The notes beneath the pieces were generated by a model. It worked only from the letters and a program-made list of their open reading frames with translations. It made no database searches and was not told where the DNA came from. From positions 744,001-808,000 of the forward strand of contig NZ_OX579588.1 of the NCBI RefSeq assembly GCF_951229915.1: 64,000 nt of DNA. Reading direction: 5' to 3'. This document shows, in pieces, positions 40,933 through 51,959 of the stretch. Positions within the stretch are counted from its first letter, which is position 1. Each line of letters opens with the position of its first letter. Origin of the DNA: Candidatus Ornithobacterium hominis. Its GTDB lineage: Bacteria > Bacteroidota > Bacteroidia > Flavobacteriales > Weeksellaceae. A program made the position numbers and the translations under genes.

Positions 40933-43900
40933 ATGCAAAAAATTCTACTCTCGGTATTATTCATCCAATTTTTCGTTTCAAATTTATTTGGAGGAAGTAT
41001 TATAAGAGATTCAATTAGTTCATTTCCTGAAAGGAATAATATAGAATCATTTAAAGAAAAATCTGATTTATTTGATAACATTTTAACCTATTCAAAAGAT
41101 CCAAGTTTAGAGAAAGAAAAAGGGAAAGCCATGGGGGCTTTTGAGGAAATAGACAAAGAAGGCAGGTATATTAGTAAAATCAATCCCAATGAATTAACTG
41201 AGTTTCCAATTGGAATTAGAGAGAGGAAATCAAATACAGAGTATGGGTTGGTTGTGACAAAGGCAAAATTTACGCCAGAATATGCTTTAATAAACATATA
41301 CGCACGAGTAATTACGCCACAAAGAGGGCTAGAAGGAGGGAAAAATGTACTTTATTTTGGAGCGGAAAATGTCAAACTATCTTATGAGGGCAGAATAATT
41401 GGAGATACTAAGTTATCGCTTTTGGGGGATGTATATATTCCATTTAATCAGAAAAAATGGCTACTTACTATAGAGGGAGGCAGGCTTAACAAAACCAATG
41501 GAGAGAGTGAGAATAGTAATAGTTATGTAACAATAGATTGTTATGGGATAAAAGAATTGTCTCTTAAAGGGAATTTACAAATTTCTAGAAATATATTGGT
41601 TCCATTAGATGACAATGGGAATATTTTACCAGAAATAGGTTCAAATGGAAAAACTCAACGTGTTCGTGGTGATTTTTTGGTAAAAGCAAGTGATTGGAAT
41701 GATCTACTTGTGAATGTAAGCTTAACCCCTTTTGCAATAACCTCACAAATAAAGAAACAAGATAGAGGTTTTTTTTCATTTTTAGTCAATAATGCAGTTT
41801 TAGATTTAAGTGATTTACGTACAGATCCCAATGTTGTATTTCCTGAATATTATGAGAGGAATGGCTATTTAATTGCAGGTAAATCATCATGGAGGGGATT
41901 GTTTATAAAATCTTTATATGTAGGACTTCCACAAGAATTTAAAGATGAAGAACATATAGATAGGCGAGTTTCTTTTCAAGCTCAGAATTTAATAGTAGAT
42001 TCTTATGGGGTTTCCGGCAGTTTCTCTGCCAATAATGTAATTTCTTTAGAGAAAGGTATCACAAGTAGAGAAAACGCTTGGCGTTATTCAGTAGATAAGA
42101 TAGGAGTAGATTTAGCAGCCTCTAGAATTGTAGGGGCAGATTTAAAAGGAAAAATACAATTACCCGTTCAAAAACTTCGTCCCAACTCTGATGATTCGTC
42201 CAATTATTTAGGGTATGAAGGAGTGATAACAGAAGACGAGTATTTAATATCTGTTAGCACAATAAATCAATTAGAGTTTGATATATGGAAAGCAAAATCA
42301 ATTATAGCTCCTGGCTCTTCTATTGAGATGCAGGTTAGAAATCGAAGGTTCTACCCTAAAGCGATACTAAACGGAACGATGAGTATTCAAGCTAATGCTG
42401 AAGCTTCAGAAAAAAGTCCGGATTCCACAGATAAATATGATGTAGGATTTAAAGGGATTAAGTTCGAAAGTCTAACACTGCAAACAGAAATGCCTTTTAT
42501 CACGGCTAAATATTTTGGTGTAGAGGGAGAGCAAAAATTAGCAGGATTTCCGGCAAGCATAAAAAAAATATATATAGAGGCCGATAAAAACTATGCAAAC
42601 TTAGGTTTTGAAGTTAGTGTAGGATTACAAGAAAAGCGTTTTTCAGCTTCAGGAGGTTTGCAAATTAACGGAGCTATCATTACTGAGGACAATCGTCAAA
42701 GATGGGAGTATGATGGTTTAAGTCTTTCAAAATTTGCTTTAAGAAATGTAGATATTGGGGTCGCTACTGTATCGGGAACCTTGGAGTTTATGTCCAAAGA
42801 TCCCTTGTACGGAAAAGGCTTTAAAGCCTTTTTAAATGCTAAAATAAAGTCGTTACAGGATGCAGAAGTTGGAGTTAATGCCATTTTTGGGTATAGTACT
42901 TTTAGATACTGGGGATTTGAGGGAAGTGTAGATAACCTGAATATTCCCACGGGAGCTACCGTTAAGATAACTGGATTTACAGGCGGGGCATTTTATAGGA
43001 TGGTTCCAGATAAGGAGATGAGTTTGCAGTATAGTGACAGGGCGTTGGTAATGACTCCCGATGAATCTGTGGGCGTTGCATTAAGAGCAGGCGTATACGG
43101 AGCCGTTAAGGATAAGAATGTAGCTTCTTTTATGGCTGGATTTAACATCACTACAAATGCCAATGGAGGGCTTGCTAATATAGGGTTCATAGGAGAGGCA
43201 ACGATTATGAGTGATTTATCTTCTCTTATTCCTTCTGGAGGTCCATTACCTACCGTGCAAAATAAATTTAGGAGCTGGATAAATAATAGTAGGTTTATAG
43301 ATAATATAAAAAATGAGAATCATATAAAAACCTTTTTAGACATTCAAGATGTTGATGAGCAATACCCACTAACAGAAGACATTAAAGGAAATATTTATGC
43401 AAAGCTGGCCATGAACTACGACTTCAATAATAGTGTATTTCACGCCAACTTAGATGTCTATATAAATGTAGCCAATGGTATAATCGCTGGAATAGGACAA
43501 AACGGAAGAGCGGGCAATGCAGTCTTACATGTTGCTCCAAATGATTGGTATTTGCATATAGGAACACCTAATGACATGATTGGTCTCAAAGTAGGCTTTG
43601 ATAAATTTTTTGTGCGATCAGGTAGTTACTTCATGGTAGGAAATCATATACCAGGGAGTCCGCCACCACCAGCAGAAGTAGCTCAAATTTTAGGTTTACA
43701 ATTAAACGATATAGATTATATGAAAAACCTGAATCAACTTGGAGAAGGAAAAGGTTTTGCTTTCGGTTCTCATTTTAAGTTTGATACAGGGGATATGACC
43801 GCATTGTTCCTTTATGCTCGTTTTCAAGCAGGTTTAGGGACAGATATCATGCTTAAGAATTATGGTCAAAAGGCAAAATGTACGAACAGAGGTGGGCACC

Positions 43901-45615
43901 AAATAGGGATACATGGATGGTATGCTAATGGGCAGGCTTACGCTTATTTACAAGGAGAATTAGGGATAAAAATAAAACTATGGTTTGTGAAGAAAAAAAT
44001 CCCTATTATTAAAGCTGGGGCAGCAACCCTTTTACAAGCAAGGGGGCCAAATCCTTTTTGGGCGAGAGGTTATCTAGGAGGACATTATAACCTTTTGGGA
44101 GGATTAGTAAAAGGAAACTTTAGATTTAAGTTAGAATTTGGAGAAGAATGTAAGTTAGAAAATGCCACTGTTTTAGACGGAATGAAAATAATTACCGACC
44201 TTACCCCTTCAAAAAATGCTACTGATGTGGATGTTTTTGCCATTCCACAAGCGACTTTTGCTTTCAAAGTTGATGAGCCTATCGTTATACCAGAAGATGA
44301 TGGAGATCATACCTACAAGATTATATTGGATAGAATGACCATCGTAGATGAACAAGGAAAGGAAATAAGAGGAAAAATAGAATATCCAAACGCTAAAGAC
44401 ATAGCCAACTTCGTGTCAGAAGAAGTACTTCCTCCTAATAAAAAATTAAAAGCTATAGCACAAGTAAGTTTTATGGAGAAAAAATCAGGGATGTATAATG
44501 TGGTCATGGTGAACGGGAAAAAAGCTATTGAAATAGAAGAGAGAGAATTCACTACGGGGACAGCCCCCAATACAATCCCTCTGAGCAATATTGAGTATGC
44601 ATATCCAGTTGTAGAACAAGAAAATTACTACACAGGAGAGACCAACAGAGGATATATAAAACTAAAAAGAGGGCAAGATTATTTATTTGATGATCCTGTT
44701 TGGAAGACTTCTATCGAATTTAAAAACAAAGAAACGATTTTAAATAGTGATTTTGATTACAATACGACAGATAATATGGTAAGCTTTGCCGTTCCTAAAT
44801 TATCTAAAAAACAAAATATTTCTTTTGCAATCATAGCAAATAACAGCCAACAAACTGAAAATAAAAACGAAATAAAAAAGCTAACTAAAGAAAATACCCT
44901 AGATAAAGAGGGGACTTCCATTAGCACAGAAATAACCACAAAAGCAGCACAAAATATTTCTAAAGAAGGAAGAATAGAAAGATTATCTTATAACTTCAGG
45001 ACTAGTAGATATAATACTTTCAAAGAAAAATTAGCCAAGCTAAACTTTACACCTCTTTGGAAACATATTAGCTCAGATGTAGTGAGTTTACAGAATAATA
45101 TGAATGCTGATGAGTATTTTGATATTGTAGAACTCGTAGGAACAAAATATACAGGCAACAAACCTTTGATAGAGCTTTCAGCTTTAATGAACGACGCCTT
45201 TGCCAATAAATTTAAAACGCTCATTTATGATTCTTATCCACTAGAAGGGCTTACATTAAATCGGGAGAGTAATAGTTCAGATATTGCGGGAATTCCACCG
45301 ATTAAAGGTTTCTCAATCTATACTTCGTATCTACATTATTTAGAATCAGACAAAGGCTTTTATTTGCTGAAAGAAACATTTCCTTATGCTTATAATCTTT
45401 TTGAGTATTATAAATCAGACTGGTATGAAATTGTGTCAAAAACAGCCTCTAAATATATTGAGATACCTTCAATTCAAAGACCGGAAGGAATTAATGCTTT
45501 ATTGGAATCGAATTATGGAATAATCCCAAAAACAAAATACGGAGTAAAAGCAAGCTATATATTACCTGGAAATCAGAAAGGAACTGAACAGATTTTTTAC
45601 TATAATTACAAATAA
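40933..45615 (+). CDS. Giant exported protein heading the toxin-like locus
   Basis: I choose ATG at 40933 (MQKILLSVLFIQFF); a GTG at 40924 is also in frame. The product of about 1560 residues has a signal peptide and a long beta-rich body without recognisable enzyme motifs. Repeated pieces such as GRIIGDTKLSLLGDVYIP and AKYFGVEGEQKLAGFP suggest a repetitive fold. Residues from about 1090 include an Ig-like section (SKNATDVDVFAIPQATFAF). It is co-directional with, and 10-40 bases before, the A gene, so it is likely a surface or secretion partner for A and B proteins. Confidence 0.6.
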   Translation: MQKILLSVLFIQFFVSNLFGGSIIRDSISSFPERNNIESFKEKSDLFDNILTYSKDPSLEKEKGKAMGAFEEIDKEGRYISKINPNELTEFPIGIRERKSNTEYGLVVTKAKFTPEYALINIYARVITPQRGLEGGKNVLYFGAENVKLSYEGRIIGDTKLSLLGDVYIPFNQKKWLLTIEGGRLNKTNGESENSNSYVTIDCYGIKELSLKGNLQISRNILVPLDDNGNILPEIGSNGKTQRVRGDFLVKASDWNDLLVNVSLTPFAITSQIKKQDRGFFSFLVNNAVLDLSDLRTDPNVVFPEYYERNGYLIAGKSSWRGLFIKSLYVGLPQEFKDEEHIDRRVSFQAQNLIVDSYGVSGSFSANNVISLEKGITSRENAWRYSVDKIGVDLAASRIVGADLKGKIQLPVQKLRPNSDDSSNYLGYEGVITEDEYLISVSTINQLEFDIWKAKSIIAPGSSIEMQVRNRRFYPKAILNGTMSIQANAEASEKSPDSTDKYDVGFKGIKFESLTLQTEMPFITAKYFGVEGEQKLAGFPASIKKIYIEADKNYANLGFEVSVGLQEKRFSASGGLQINGAIITEDNRQRWEYDGLSLSKFALRNVDIGVATVSGTLEFMSKDPLYGKGFKAFLNAKIKSLQDAEVGVNAIFGYSTFRYWGFEGSVDNLNIPTGATVKITGFTGGAFYRMVPDKEMSLQYSDRALVMTPDESVGVALRAGVYGAVKDKNVASFMAGFNITTNANGGLANIGFIGEATIMSDLSSLIPSGGPLPTVQNKFRSWINNSRFIDNIKNENHIKTFLDIQDVDEQYPLTEDIKGNIYAKLAMNYDFNNSVFHANLDVYINVANGIIAGIGQNGRAGNAVLHVAPNDWYLHIGTPNDMIGLKVGFDKFFVRSGSYFMVGNHIPGSPPPPAEVAQILGLQLNDIDYMKNLNQLGEGKGFAFGSHFKFDTGDMTALFLYARFQAGLGTDIMLKNYGQKAKCTNRGGHQIGIHGWYANGQAYAYLQGELGIKIKLWFVKKKIPIIKAGAATLLQARGPNPFWARGYLGGHYNLLGGLVKGNFRFKLEFGEECKLENATVLDGMKIITDLTPSKNATDVDVFAIPQATFAFKVDEPIVIPEDDGDHTYKIILDRMTIVDEQGKEIRGKIEYPNAKDIANFVSEEVLPPNKKLKAIAQVSFMEKKSGMYNVVMVNGKKAIEIEEREFTTGTAPNTIPLSNIEYAYPVVEQENYYTGETNRGYIKLKRGQDYLFDDPVWKTSIEFKNKETILNSDFDYNTTDNMVSFAVPKLSKKQNISFAIIANNSQQTENKNEIKKLTKENTLDKEGTSISTEITTKAAQNISKEGRIERLSYNFRTSRYNTFKEKLAKLNFTPLWKHISSDVVSLQNNMNADEYFDIVELVGTKYTGNKPLIELSALMNDAFANKFKTLIYDSYPLEGLTLNRESNSSDIAGIPPIKGFSIYTSYLHYLESDKGFYLLKETFPYAYNLFEYYKSDWYEIVSKTASKYIEIPSIQRPEGINALLESNYGIIPKTKYGVKASYILPGNQKGTEQIFYYNYK

Positions 45616-45638
45616 GGTGAAAAATTGGAGAAATATAT

Positions 45639-47180
45639 TAATTTAATACAGCCTATAATGCAGAAACGATATCATTATATAAAACAAGTGGGAAACTACG
45701 CTAGAATACCTAAAAAAATTATTCCAATTATTTTTAGTTTTTTGTTAGCCTTTCAACCATTTGTACTGAAGGCTCAACAATACCCTGTAAAGATGGTACC
45801 AGTCTTGTTGCCACCCTATAGTTTAAAGCTGAGTGAATATGCTACAAGTACGCAGACAAAGTTGCGCTTACAAGTCATGATGACAGACTTGCAGGAGTCA
45901 CAACACCCCACGGGCATAAAGTTTAGCTTAGAAAGTTCGTTAGGCGCAGTTCCTATAGCCACTAGCCAAAGTTTTGTATCTGGGATGTCTCCTTTTACGC
46001 TGTATCCAGGCAGTAATATAACGCTGACCAATGTTGATTTAAGACCTCTGTTTGAGTTGCAGAATTTAGCAGGCTTAAATGCTTCACAATATGCACAAAC
46101 TTTACCAGAAGGAATTTATCAATTTTGCTTTCAGGCATACGATTATTATACCAAGCACAATCTTTCCGCAAAGACTTGTGCACAGGCCTATTTAACACAA
46201 TATGAGCCTCCTCTACTCAATCTCCCTCAGAATGCAGAAAAAGTACAAGTTGAGGGCGATATCGTAGGCAGCAAAGGAATCGTATTTCAATGGATGCCAA
46301 GGCAAGTCGCCCCCAATACCCATTATATATTCATTTTAAAAGAACTATGGGATGCAGGACGCAGTCCTGTAGCTGGATTTTTATCTTCTCCTATATTATG
46401 GAAAGAAAAAACTTATGCAACAAGTTTATATTATGGTCCCGAGAAAACGCGTTTAATTCCAGGGAAACGCTATGCTTGGCAGGTGCAAGCAGTAAGCGGT
46501 AATCCAGTAGTTGGCGCAAATCCTACCGAAGATAATGGAGTGTATAAAAACAATGGGCTCTCCGAGATATTTTATTTTGATTATGTAGAAGATTGTAAGG
46601 TGCCTACATTTTTAATGGCAAAAAATGCAGGTAGAGGACGCGTGGAGCTTAGTTGGACAATGCCTGGACAACCCAAAGGATTATATAGCATACAGTATCG
46701 AAAAAGAGATAACCATAGCGATTGGCAGACTGAAGAAAGTTACCAAACTCGATACATACTCACAGGCTTAGAAAATCAGACTGAATATGAATACAGAATA
46801 GGAACAGTTTGCGGGTGGGTAGCACCCACAGGCAATTATAATAATGACCCCAACGGAGGAAATGCGTATGCGTATAGTGCGATACAATATTTTACGACGG
46901 ATAGTGAGGACGAAGAAAATATCAATTACCAATGTGGGGTAATGCCGGATATAGACCTCACGAACAGGACACCATTGCAAACTGTGTTAGGGACGAATGA
47001 GGTGTTTATGGCAGGAGATTTTCCTGTAACGGTGATTTCATCACAAGGGAGCAATGGGATATACAGTGGCGAGGGGTATATAGAAGTTCCTTATTTGGGT
47101 GATACGAAAATTAAGGTAGTTTTTAATAATATTAAACTCAACACCGACAAACAATTGATTGAGGGGGTAGTAGAGACTAC
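45639..47180 (+). repeat. Direct repeat A, copy 1
   Basis: This segment is nearly identical to 55226-56770. It begins with TAATTTAATACAGCC upstream of the start codon and ends at GTAGTAGAGACTAC, after which the two genes have nothing in common. Confidence 0.85.
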
Positions 47181-48864
47181 TTATGATGTCAATGAAAGTG
47201 CCGTGTCCTATGCTTCAGCAGGATTGGGAGAACTTTTTGGGGATGAAAATGACAATAATGATGAGGGCAATGAAGATTATAACCAAGATAATAATGGTCA
47301 AGATAATAGTGATAATGGTCAGGATAATGATAATGAGTCAGACGAAGAAAGCAATGATGAATCAAACGATGAAAATTCAGGTATAGATAATACAGATGAT
47401 TCAGACGAGTCAAGTGATGAAGGTAATAGCGATACAGATAACGAAAATAATGAAGATAGTGAGGGTAATGAGGATAGTGAAAATAATGAAGATGAAGAAG
47501 ATGTAGGAATAGATGATAATGCAGGAGATAATGATTTCATTGAGAATGACAAGAAATTATTTATACTAAATAGCAATAACAGGTATTATGATAATGATAG
47601 AATTAAATTATTCTTTAAAAGAAATGACGAATCAGAGTTTTTCTTAAAGGGTATAGAGGATTCAACTAAAGTAATTTTCAATAACAATATAAATAATAGC
47701 ATAGAAAAATCGGTATCACAAAATGGACAAAAATTAAAATTAAAATTTAAAAAGTCTATTGGTAAAGAGCTTTCTTTCTTTTTACAGCCTTATTTAAAAA
47801 ATGACAAATCAAAAAAGTTACAAGTAAATTTAATTATCAAAAAGAAAAATTATTCCTTAGAAAAATTTAAGACGATTGATGCATATAATGATAAAAGAGT
47901 AGCTAAAAATAATGAAACTTTATACTTTATAAATAATCCTAATTTTAGGACTGACAAAAGAAAAGCATATAGTTATATTAATTCGAATATTAATATAAAC
48001 TATATTCCATCAAAGGAAATACAGTGGTCAGTAAATGGTGAGATAGATTATACACAAATGGGAGATAAACGTTTCAAATATAATTATCGTGAAGATAATA
48101 ATTATGTTATTAAACTTGAGTCACCAAAATATAAGTTTAAAAATTATATAAAATTTGAAGATGAAAATAGAAGAAGTTGGTCTTTCGTTCCACCAGCAAT
48201 GGCAGCTGTAATTAAAATGGCTTCAGAAAAAGTTGACAAAGGATTTAAAGAAATGGATAAATATGCAAAGATTAGCAAATATGTTAGAGTTCAAATAAAT
48301 CCTATTAAGATAATGGGAGAGAAATATAATGAAGAAGACAAAAATTCAAGACTCTTTAAACAAGTGGAAGAAGGAAGTGCGTCAGGGGGTATAAAAATAA
48401 CTTCTAGAGATGCTTTGATTACACACCCTTTATTACAAGGTCTCTCTAGATCTGGTATTGCAGATATTGGGTTCTATGCAAATATTTCAGCTTCTGTAGA
48501 TTTAAAAGGAGGAGTAAGAAGATATAAGTTTATTGAAAGTGATTCGTATATTAATAATCAACCATTTCTTTCTTTGGGACCTAGTGGATGTTTGGAAGCT
48601 GGTTTAAAAGCTGAATTATTAATAGCTAAAGATTTGGTAGATTTTGAGGTAAGAGGATATACTCAAAGTTGTTTAGCTGGTAACGTTAGATATAATTTTA
48701 ATAGCAAGGTTCTTAAAGGTGAAATTTATATTCCTCCAATTACTCTAAACGGAAGAATTTTAATTAGATCAAAAGGACAATTAAATTTTGAATTAGTTGA
48801 TTTTAATAGTAATATTTCAATAACTCCAAAGGTTAAAATTTATGAGTTGGAACACCAATTTTAA
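45658..48864 (+). CDS. Protein A, copy 1: fibronectin-III-like exported protein with variable C-terminus
   Basis: ATG at 45658 (MQKRYHYIKQVGNYARIPKK) matches the start of the paralogue at 55245; a TTG at 45625 is also in frame. The 1068-residue protein has an N-terminal export helix (IIPIIFSFLLAFQPFVLKAQ) and a conserved 500-residue body with a fibronectin-III-like part (KVPTFLMAKNAGRGRVELSW). After residue 508 it differs totally from its paralogue: a D/E/N/S-rich linker of about 100 residues (47240-47530), then a 430-residue unique domain ending in beta structure. This C-terminus has no evident nuclease motif. Confidence 0.7.
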   Translation: MQKRYHYIKQVGNYARIPKKIIPIIFSFLLAFQPFVLKAQQYPVKMVPVLLPPYSLKLSEYATSTQTKLRLQVMMTDLQESQHPTGIKFSLESSLGAVPIATSQSFVSGMSPFTLYPGSNITLTNVDLRPLFELQNLAGLNASQYAQTLPEGIYQFCFQAYDYYTKHNLSAKTCAQAYLTQYEPPLLNLPQNAEKVQVEGDIVGSKGIVFQWMPRQVAPNTHYIFILKELWDAGRSPVAGFLSSPILWKEKTYATSLYYGPEKTRLIPGKRYAWQVQAVSGNPVVGANPTEDNGVYKNNGLSEIFYFDYVEDCKVPTFLMAKNAGRGRVELSWTMPGQPKGLYSIQYRKRDNHSDWQTEESYQTRYILTGLENQTEYEYRIGTVCGWVAPTGNYNNDPNGGNAYAYSAIQYFTTDSEDEENINYQCGVMPDIDLTNRTPLQTVLGTNEVFMAGDFPVTVISSQGSNGIYSGEGYIEVPYLGDTKIKVVFNNIKLNTDKQLIEGVVETTYDVNESAVSYASAGLGELFGDENDNNDEGNEDYNQDNNGQDNSDNGQDNDNESDEESNDESNDENSGIDNTDDSDESSDEGNSDTDNENNEDSEGNEDSENNEDEEDVGIDDNAGDNDFIENDKKLFILNSNNRYYDNDRIKLFFKRNDESEFFLKGIEDSTKVIFNNNINNSIEKSVSQNGQKLKLKFKKSIGKELSFFLQPYLKNDKSKKLQVNLIIKKKNYSLEKFKTIDAYNDKRVAKNNETLYFINNPNFRTDKRKAYSYINSNININYIPSKEIQWSVNGEIDYTQMGDKRFKYNYREDNNYVIKLESPKYKFKNYIKFEDENRRSWSFVPPAMAAVIKMASEKVDKGFKEMDKYAKISKYVRVQINPIKIMGEKYNEEDKNSRLFKQVEEGSASGGIKITSRDALITHPLLQGLSRSGIADIGFYANISASVDLKGGVRRYKFIESDSYINNQPFLSLGPSGCLEAGLKAELLIAKDLVDFEVRGYTQSCLAGNVRYNFNSKVLKGEIYIPPITLNGRILIRSKGQLNFELVDFNSNISITPKVKIYELEHQF

Positions 48865-49342
48865 AGGAGGAATAATTATATTATTAACAATAGTAATAGT
48901 ATTTATATTATTTTCGATTCCTTTCACTATAAACTACCTGTATAAATATTCTTATCCAATATTAAAAGAAAATTTATATGAGGTAAAAAAGATCAAAATA
49001 GATACTATAGAAATACAAGAAGTTTATGCTTCTAGAGATATGGAAACAAATTATATATATCACTTTTATGATAATAGATTAACTATACCTGCAGAGAATA
49101 GAGATTTTTTTAATAGAATAAACCCTAAGCCTAGTGATATAAACAATTTTTTAAAAAATAATAATGATACTATTTTTGTATGGTTTTTAAACAATAAGCC
49201 TTATAAGTTCTCTTTTTATAAACAAAATACAATGAATACAAAAAATGAACATAAAAATATTAAACTTTTATTTATTACATTAATACTAGAATTAATTATT
49301 TTATCAATCACTCTCAAATTTATAAAAAAACACTTCATATGA
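48842..49342 (+). CDS. Two-helix membrane protein after A1
   Basis: This 166-residue protein has hydrophobic helices at about 10-33 and 143-160, with an exported middle domain (YHFYDNRLTIPAENRDFF). It begins 23 bases inside gene A1 and overlaps the next by four. Position directly after a variable C-terminus suggests an immunity or partner role; no family is recognised. Confidence 0.55.
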   Translation: MSWNTNFKGGIIILLTIVIVFILFSIPFTINYLYKYSYPILKENLYEVKKIKIDTIEIQEVYASRDMETNYIYHFYDNRLTIPAENRDFFNRINPKPSDINNFLKNNNDTIFVWFLNNKPYKFSFYKQNTMNTKNEHKNIKLLFITLILELIILSITLKFIKKHFI

Positions 49343-50034
49343 AATGTAAAAAAATTTTAATAATTGCCAATATGATAATCAGTACTTTATCTTATGCTCA
49401 AGAAAATAATCAAACATATCCGAATATCATAATGGGGAAAGAACAAAATATAGAAATAAAGTTTACTATTTGTGACTCTACTATGATAAAGAAAGCGTAT
49501 TCATCAATAAATGAAGCAAAGAACAATACTATAGAAGAACTCTTTACGTCTATCTTATCTGCTAATTCTCAAGATTGGATTGATTATAACACTTTAGGAG
49601 GAAGTCAAAAGTCGGTAAAAAAAACAAAAGATTACTTTGCAACAATAGGAAAAATGGATAAGGATGAGAATTATATAAAACTTATCCATAAGTTAGAATT
49701 TAAACTTAATGGGACACTAACTGCTATAACAAAGTTTTTTTTATATCAAGTAAATCAAAGGCCTATTTCAGGTGTGTATGTATTTCAAAAGAAAGGTAAT
49801 AGGTGGTATCAAACAAGTAACAATACAACTTCAACTTTAGCAATAATAGTTATGAGGTTTAAGTCAGAAACATTTAAGGAAATTTTTGATAATCCCTATA
49901 GTTATTTATCAAGAAAAATAGTAGATAATGATAGGGTAAATATTGCTAAATTAGAAAAAGAGTTTTTTTCCTGGTATTCTCCAGAGAAAAATAAGGAAAA
50001 AATAGATTTATATATAGATTCAAAAACTTGGTAA
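49339..50034 (+). CDS. Small exported protein after A1
   Basis: The 231-residue protein has a signal peptide (ILIIANMIISTLSYAQ). The mature domain includes NGTLTAITKFFLYQVNQRPI and GVYVFQKKGNRWYQT, a beta pattern resembling NTF2-like or DUF4829-type folds, but I cannot assign a family. It is coupled to its neighbours. Confidence 0.55.
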   Translation: MKCKKILIIANMIISTLSYAQENNQTYPNIIMGKEQNIEIKFTICDSTMIKKAYSSINEAKNNTIEELFTSILSANSQDWIDYNTLGGSQKSVKKTKDYFATIGKMDKDENYIKLIHKLEFKLNGTLTAITKFFLYQVNQRPISGVYVFQKKGNRWYQTSNNTTSTLAIIVMRFKSETFKEIFDNPYSYLSRKIVDNDRVNIAKLEKEFFSWYSPEKNKEKIDLYIDSKTW

Positions 50035-50035
50035 A

Positions 50036-50653
50036 ATGAAAACAATATACTTAATAATTATACTGACTATATCGTACTATTCTTATGCTCAAAAAAGCAA
50101 TGCTATAATTACCTATCAATATGAATTTATTAACATTTATGATTATGAGAATACTAATGAGGAATCTAACCTACAAGGGCTGATTATTCCATTAGATACA
50201 AAAAACATAGAATCCATTGAAAACCCTTTAGTAGAAAAATATAAGACAATTTACCAAAAAAAGGGAGTGAAAGATATAGATGTACAAATACAATTATTAA
50301 CTAAGATAAAACTAATTTTAGATTTAGAAGAATTCTATTTAATTAAATACAGAATAATAGAAAATGGGAACCTTTCAAATATTTCTATTATAAAAATTAA
50401 AAAAGTAAATAATAATATTTTTACAGAATTGGATAAACCTTATCCTGAATTAGATATATTTGAAAAGTTATTAATGTTTGTTAATGCAAGACTTTTATTT
50501 GAATTTACTTATAATGAAGGAGATAGTGATATCCCTATGATAAATAAGTTAATTCCAAAAGTTATAGATGAAAATGGGATTATCTTATTAGATACACTAC
50601 TAAGGGAATTAATTAAAAATAAAAAAGTATTAGAAAAATATATAGAAAAATAA
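50036..50653 (+). CDS. Small exported protein before B1
   Basis: The 205-residue protein has a signal peptide (IYLIIILTISYYSYAQ). The mature domain is Ile/Lys/Glu-rich, with KYRIIENGNLSNISIIKI; unknown family. It ends one base before the TTG start of gene B1. Confidence 0.55.
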   Translation: MKTIYLIIILTISYYSYAQKSNAIITYQYEFINIYDYENTNEESNLQGLIIPLDTKNIESIENPLVEKYKTIYQKKGVKDIDVQIQLLTKIKLILDLEEFYLIKYRIIENGNLSNISIIKIKKVNNNIFTELDKPYPELDIFEKLLMFVNARLLFEFTYNEGDSDIPMINKLIPKVIDENGIILLDTLLRELIKNKKVLEKYIEK

Positions 50654-51959
50654 ATTGAAAAACCTCCTATACATATTATTATTAATATTCAGTATAACTT
50701 TTGGTTATGCTCAGGAGGTTGTTGCTCAAGATTTACGAGTTGCCACCATAGACTACGTAATATCAGATATAAAATATGTAGCCTCACCACCACCGGGTAA
50801 AATTATCATTGAGGGTAATGCTGGAGAAGGCAATGCCAATGATACAGGTTCAGGAACGAGTAGCCAAGAGGAGTTGCCAGGCGGCAAAGATTATACCCTT
50901 ACCGATGCCAAAGGCAATGTTTGGGCTGTCGATGAAGAGGGGAACATAACGAATGTAGGAATGCAAGCCAAAGGCGGAGCTTCTACCCCACAAAATACCG
51001 CCGGAGTAGATGCTAAAGGAAATGCAACGACTATCACAGCTGAAGGCATTAGAGTAACTTTTAAAAACAGTAGTGATTCCAAATACGCTTTTGACCAGCC
51101 TACAAAAGCATTGAATAGTGATTATAAGGAGCTTAATGGTAAGTTGATACCATTCAAAGCAGTCGAAAACAAAAAGACAGAACCCTTTATTGCAAGTGTA
51201 GAGATTATAGATAGTAGTGTATCTGTAGATGGTTTGATATTTAAAACTTCTAAAGGCGTACCGATAGCTGCCGAAAAAGTAGGAAATGATTATAGATTGA
51301 CCTTGAAAGGTTTGTACAGCTTTGCAGGAGAAGAAGTACAAGCAGTAATAAAGCAAGGAGATAAATATAAGATAGCAGGCGTATTTAATTTAGTTCATAT
51401 CTCGCCTAAAAGGATTAAACTAAACTTAATTCCTACCACGGGAGTAAGTATATCCGGTAACCAAATACAGAAAGTAAAAGATATCTATAAGAAAATAGCC
51501 ATAGATGTAGATATTAGCGTTAAGGAAACTTTTGATATTACGCCTTATTTAGTAAACGGAAAATTACCTACGGAAGATGCCTTTGGGGATTTATCCAGTT
51601 ACAGTTCTGCCCAAAATGAGGTAATTAAAGCCTACAAACAAGAGCAAGGAGTAGATTTAGCCTATTATATATTTGTAACGGACAAACCATCTTCCAATCG
51701 ACAAGCTGGCTATATGCGATTGGGTGGGCAGTTTGGATTTGTGTATGACCAACAGGCAAGAACCATAGCCCACGAATTAGGTCACGGAGCTTTACGCTTA
51801 GAGCATCCGTTTAAGGAGTTTGATGTAGCCCAAGGAGAGGTTAAAAACCTTATGGACTACGATACGAACAACACAAATTTCATTTATCCTGACTGGAAAC
51901 AAGTAAACGACCCTAAGTTTAAGATTTATGCCTTCCAAGGGCAAAGTGAGGGAGAATTA
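50641..51959 (+). repeat. Direct repeat B, copy 1
   Basis: Close to identical to 60796-62117, beginning with TATAGAAAAATAAATTG at the start of gene B and ending near CCAAGGGCAAAGTGAGG. Beyond it the two B genes are unrelated. Confidence 0.85.

Noticed and set aside
47183..47576. Frames on both strands across the acidic linker
   Set aside because: They are shadows of low-complexity GAT/GAA/AAT codons of gene A1.
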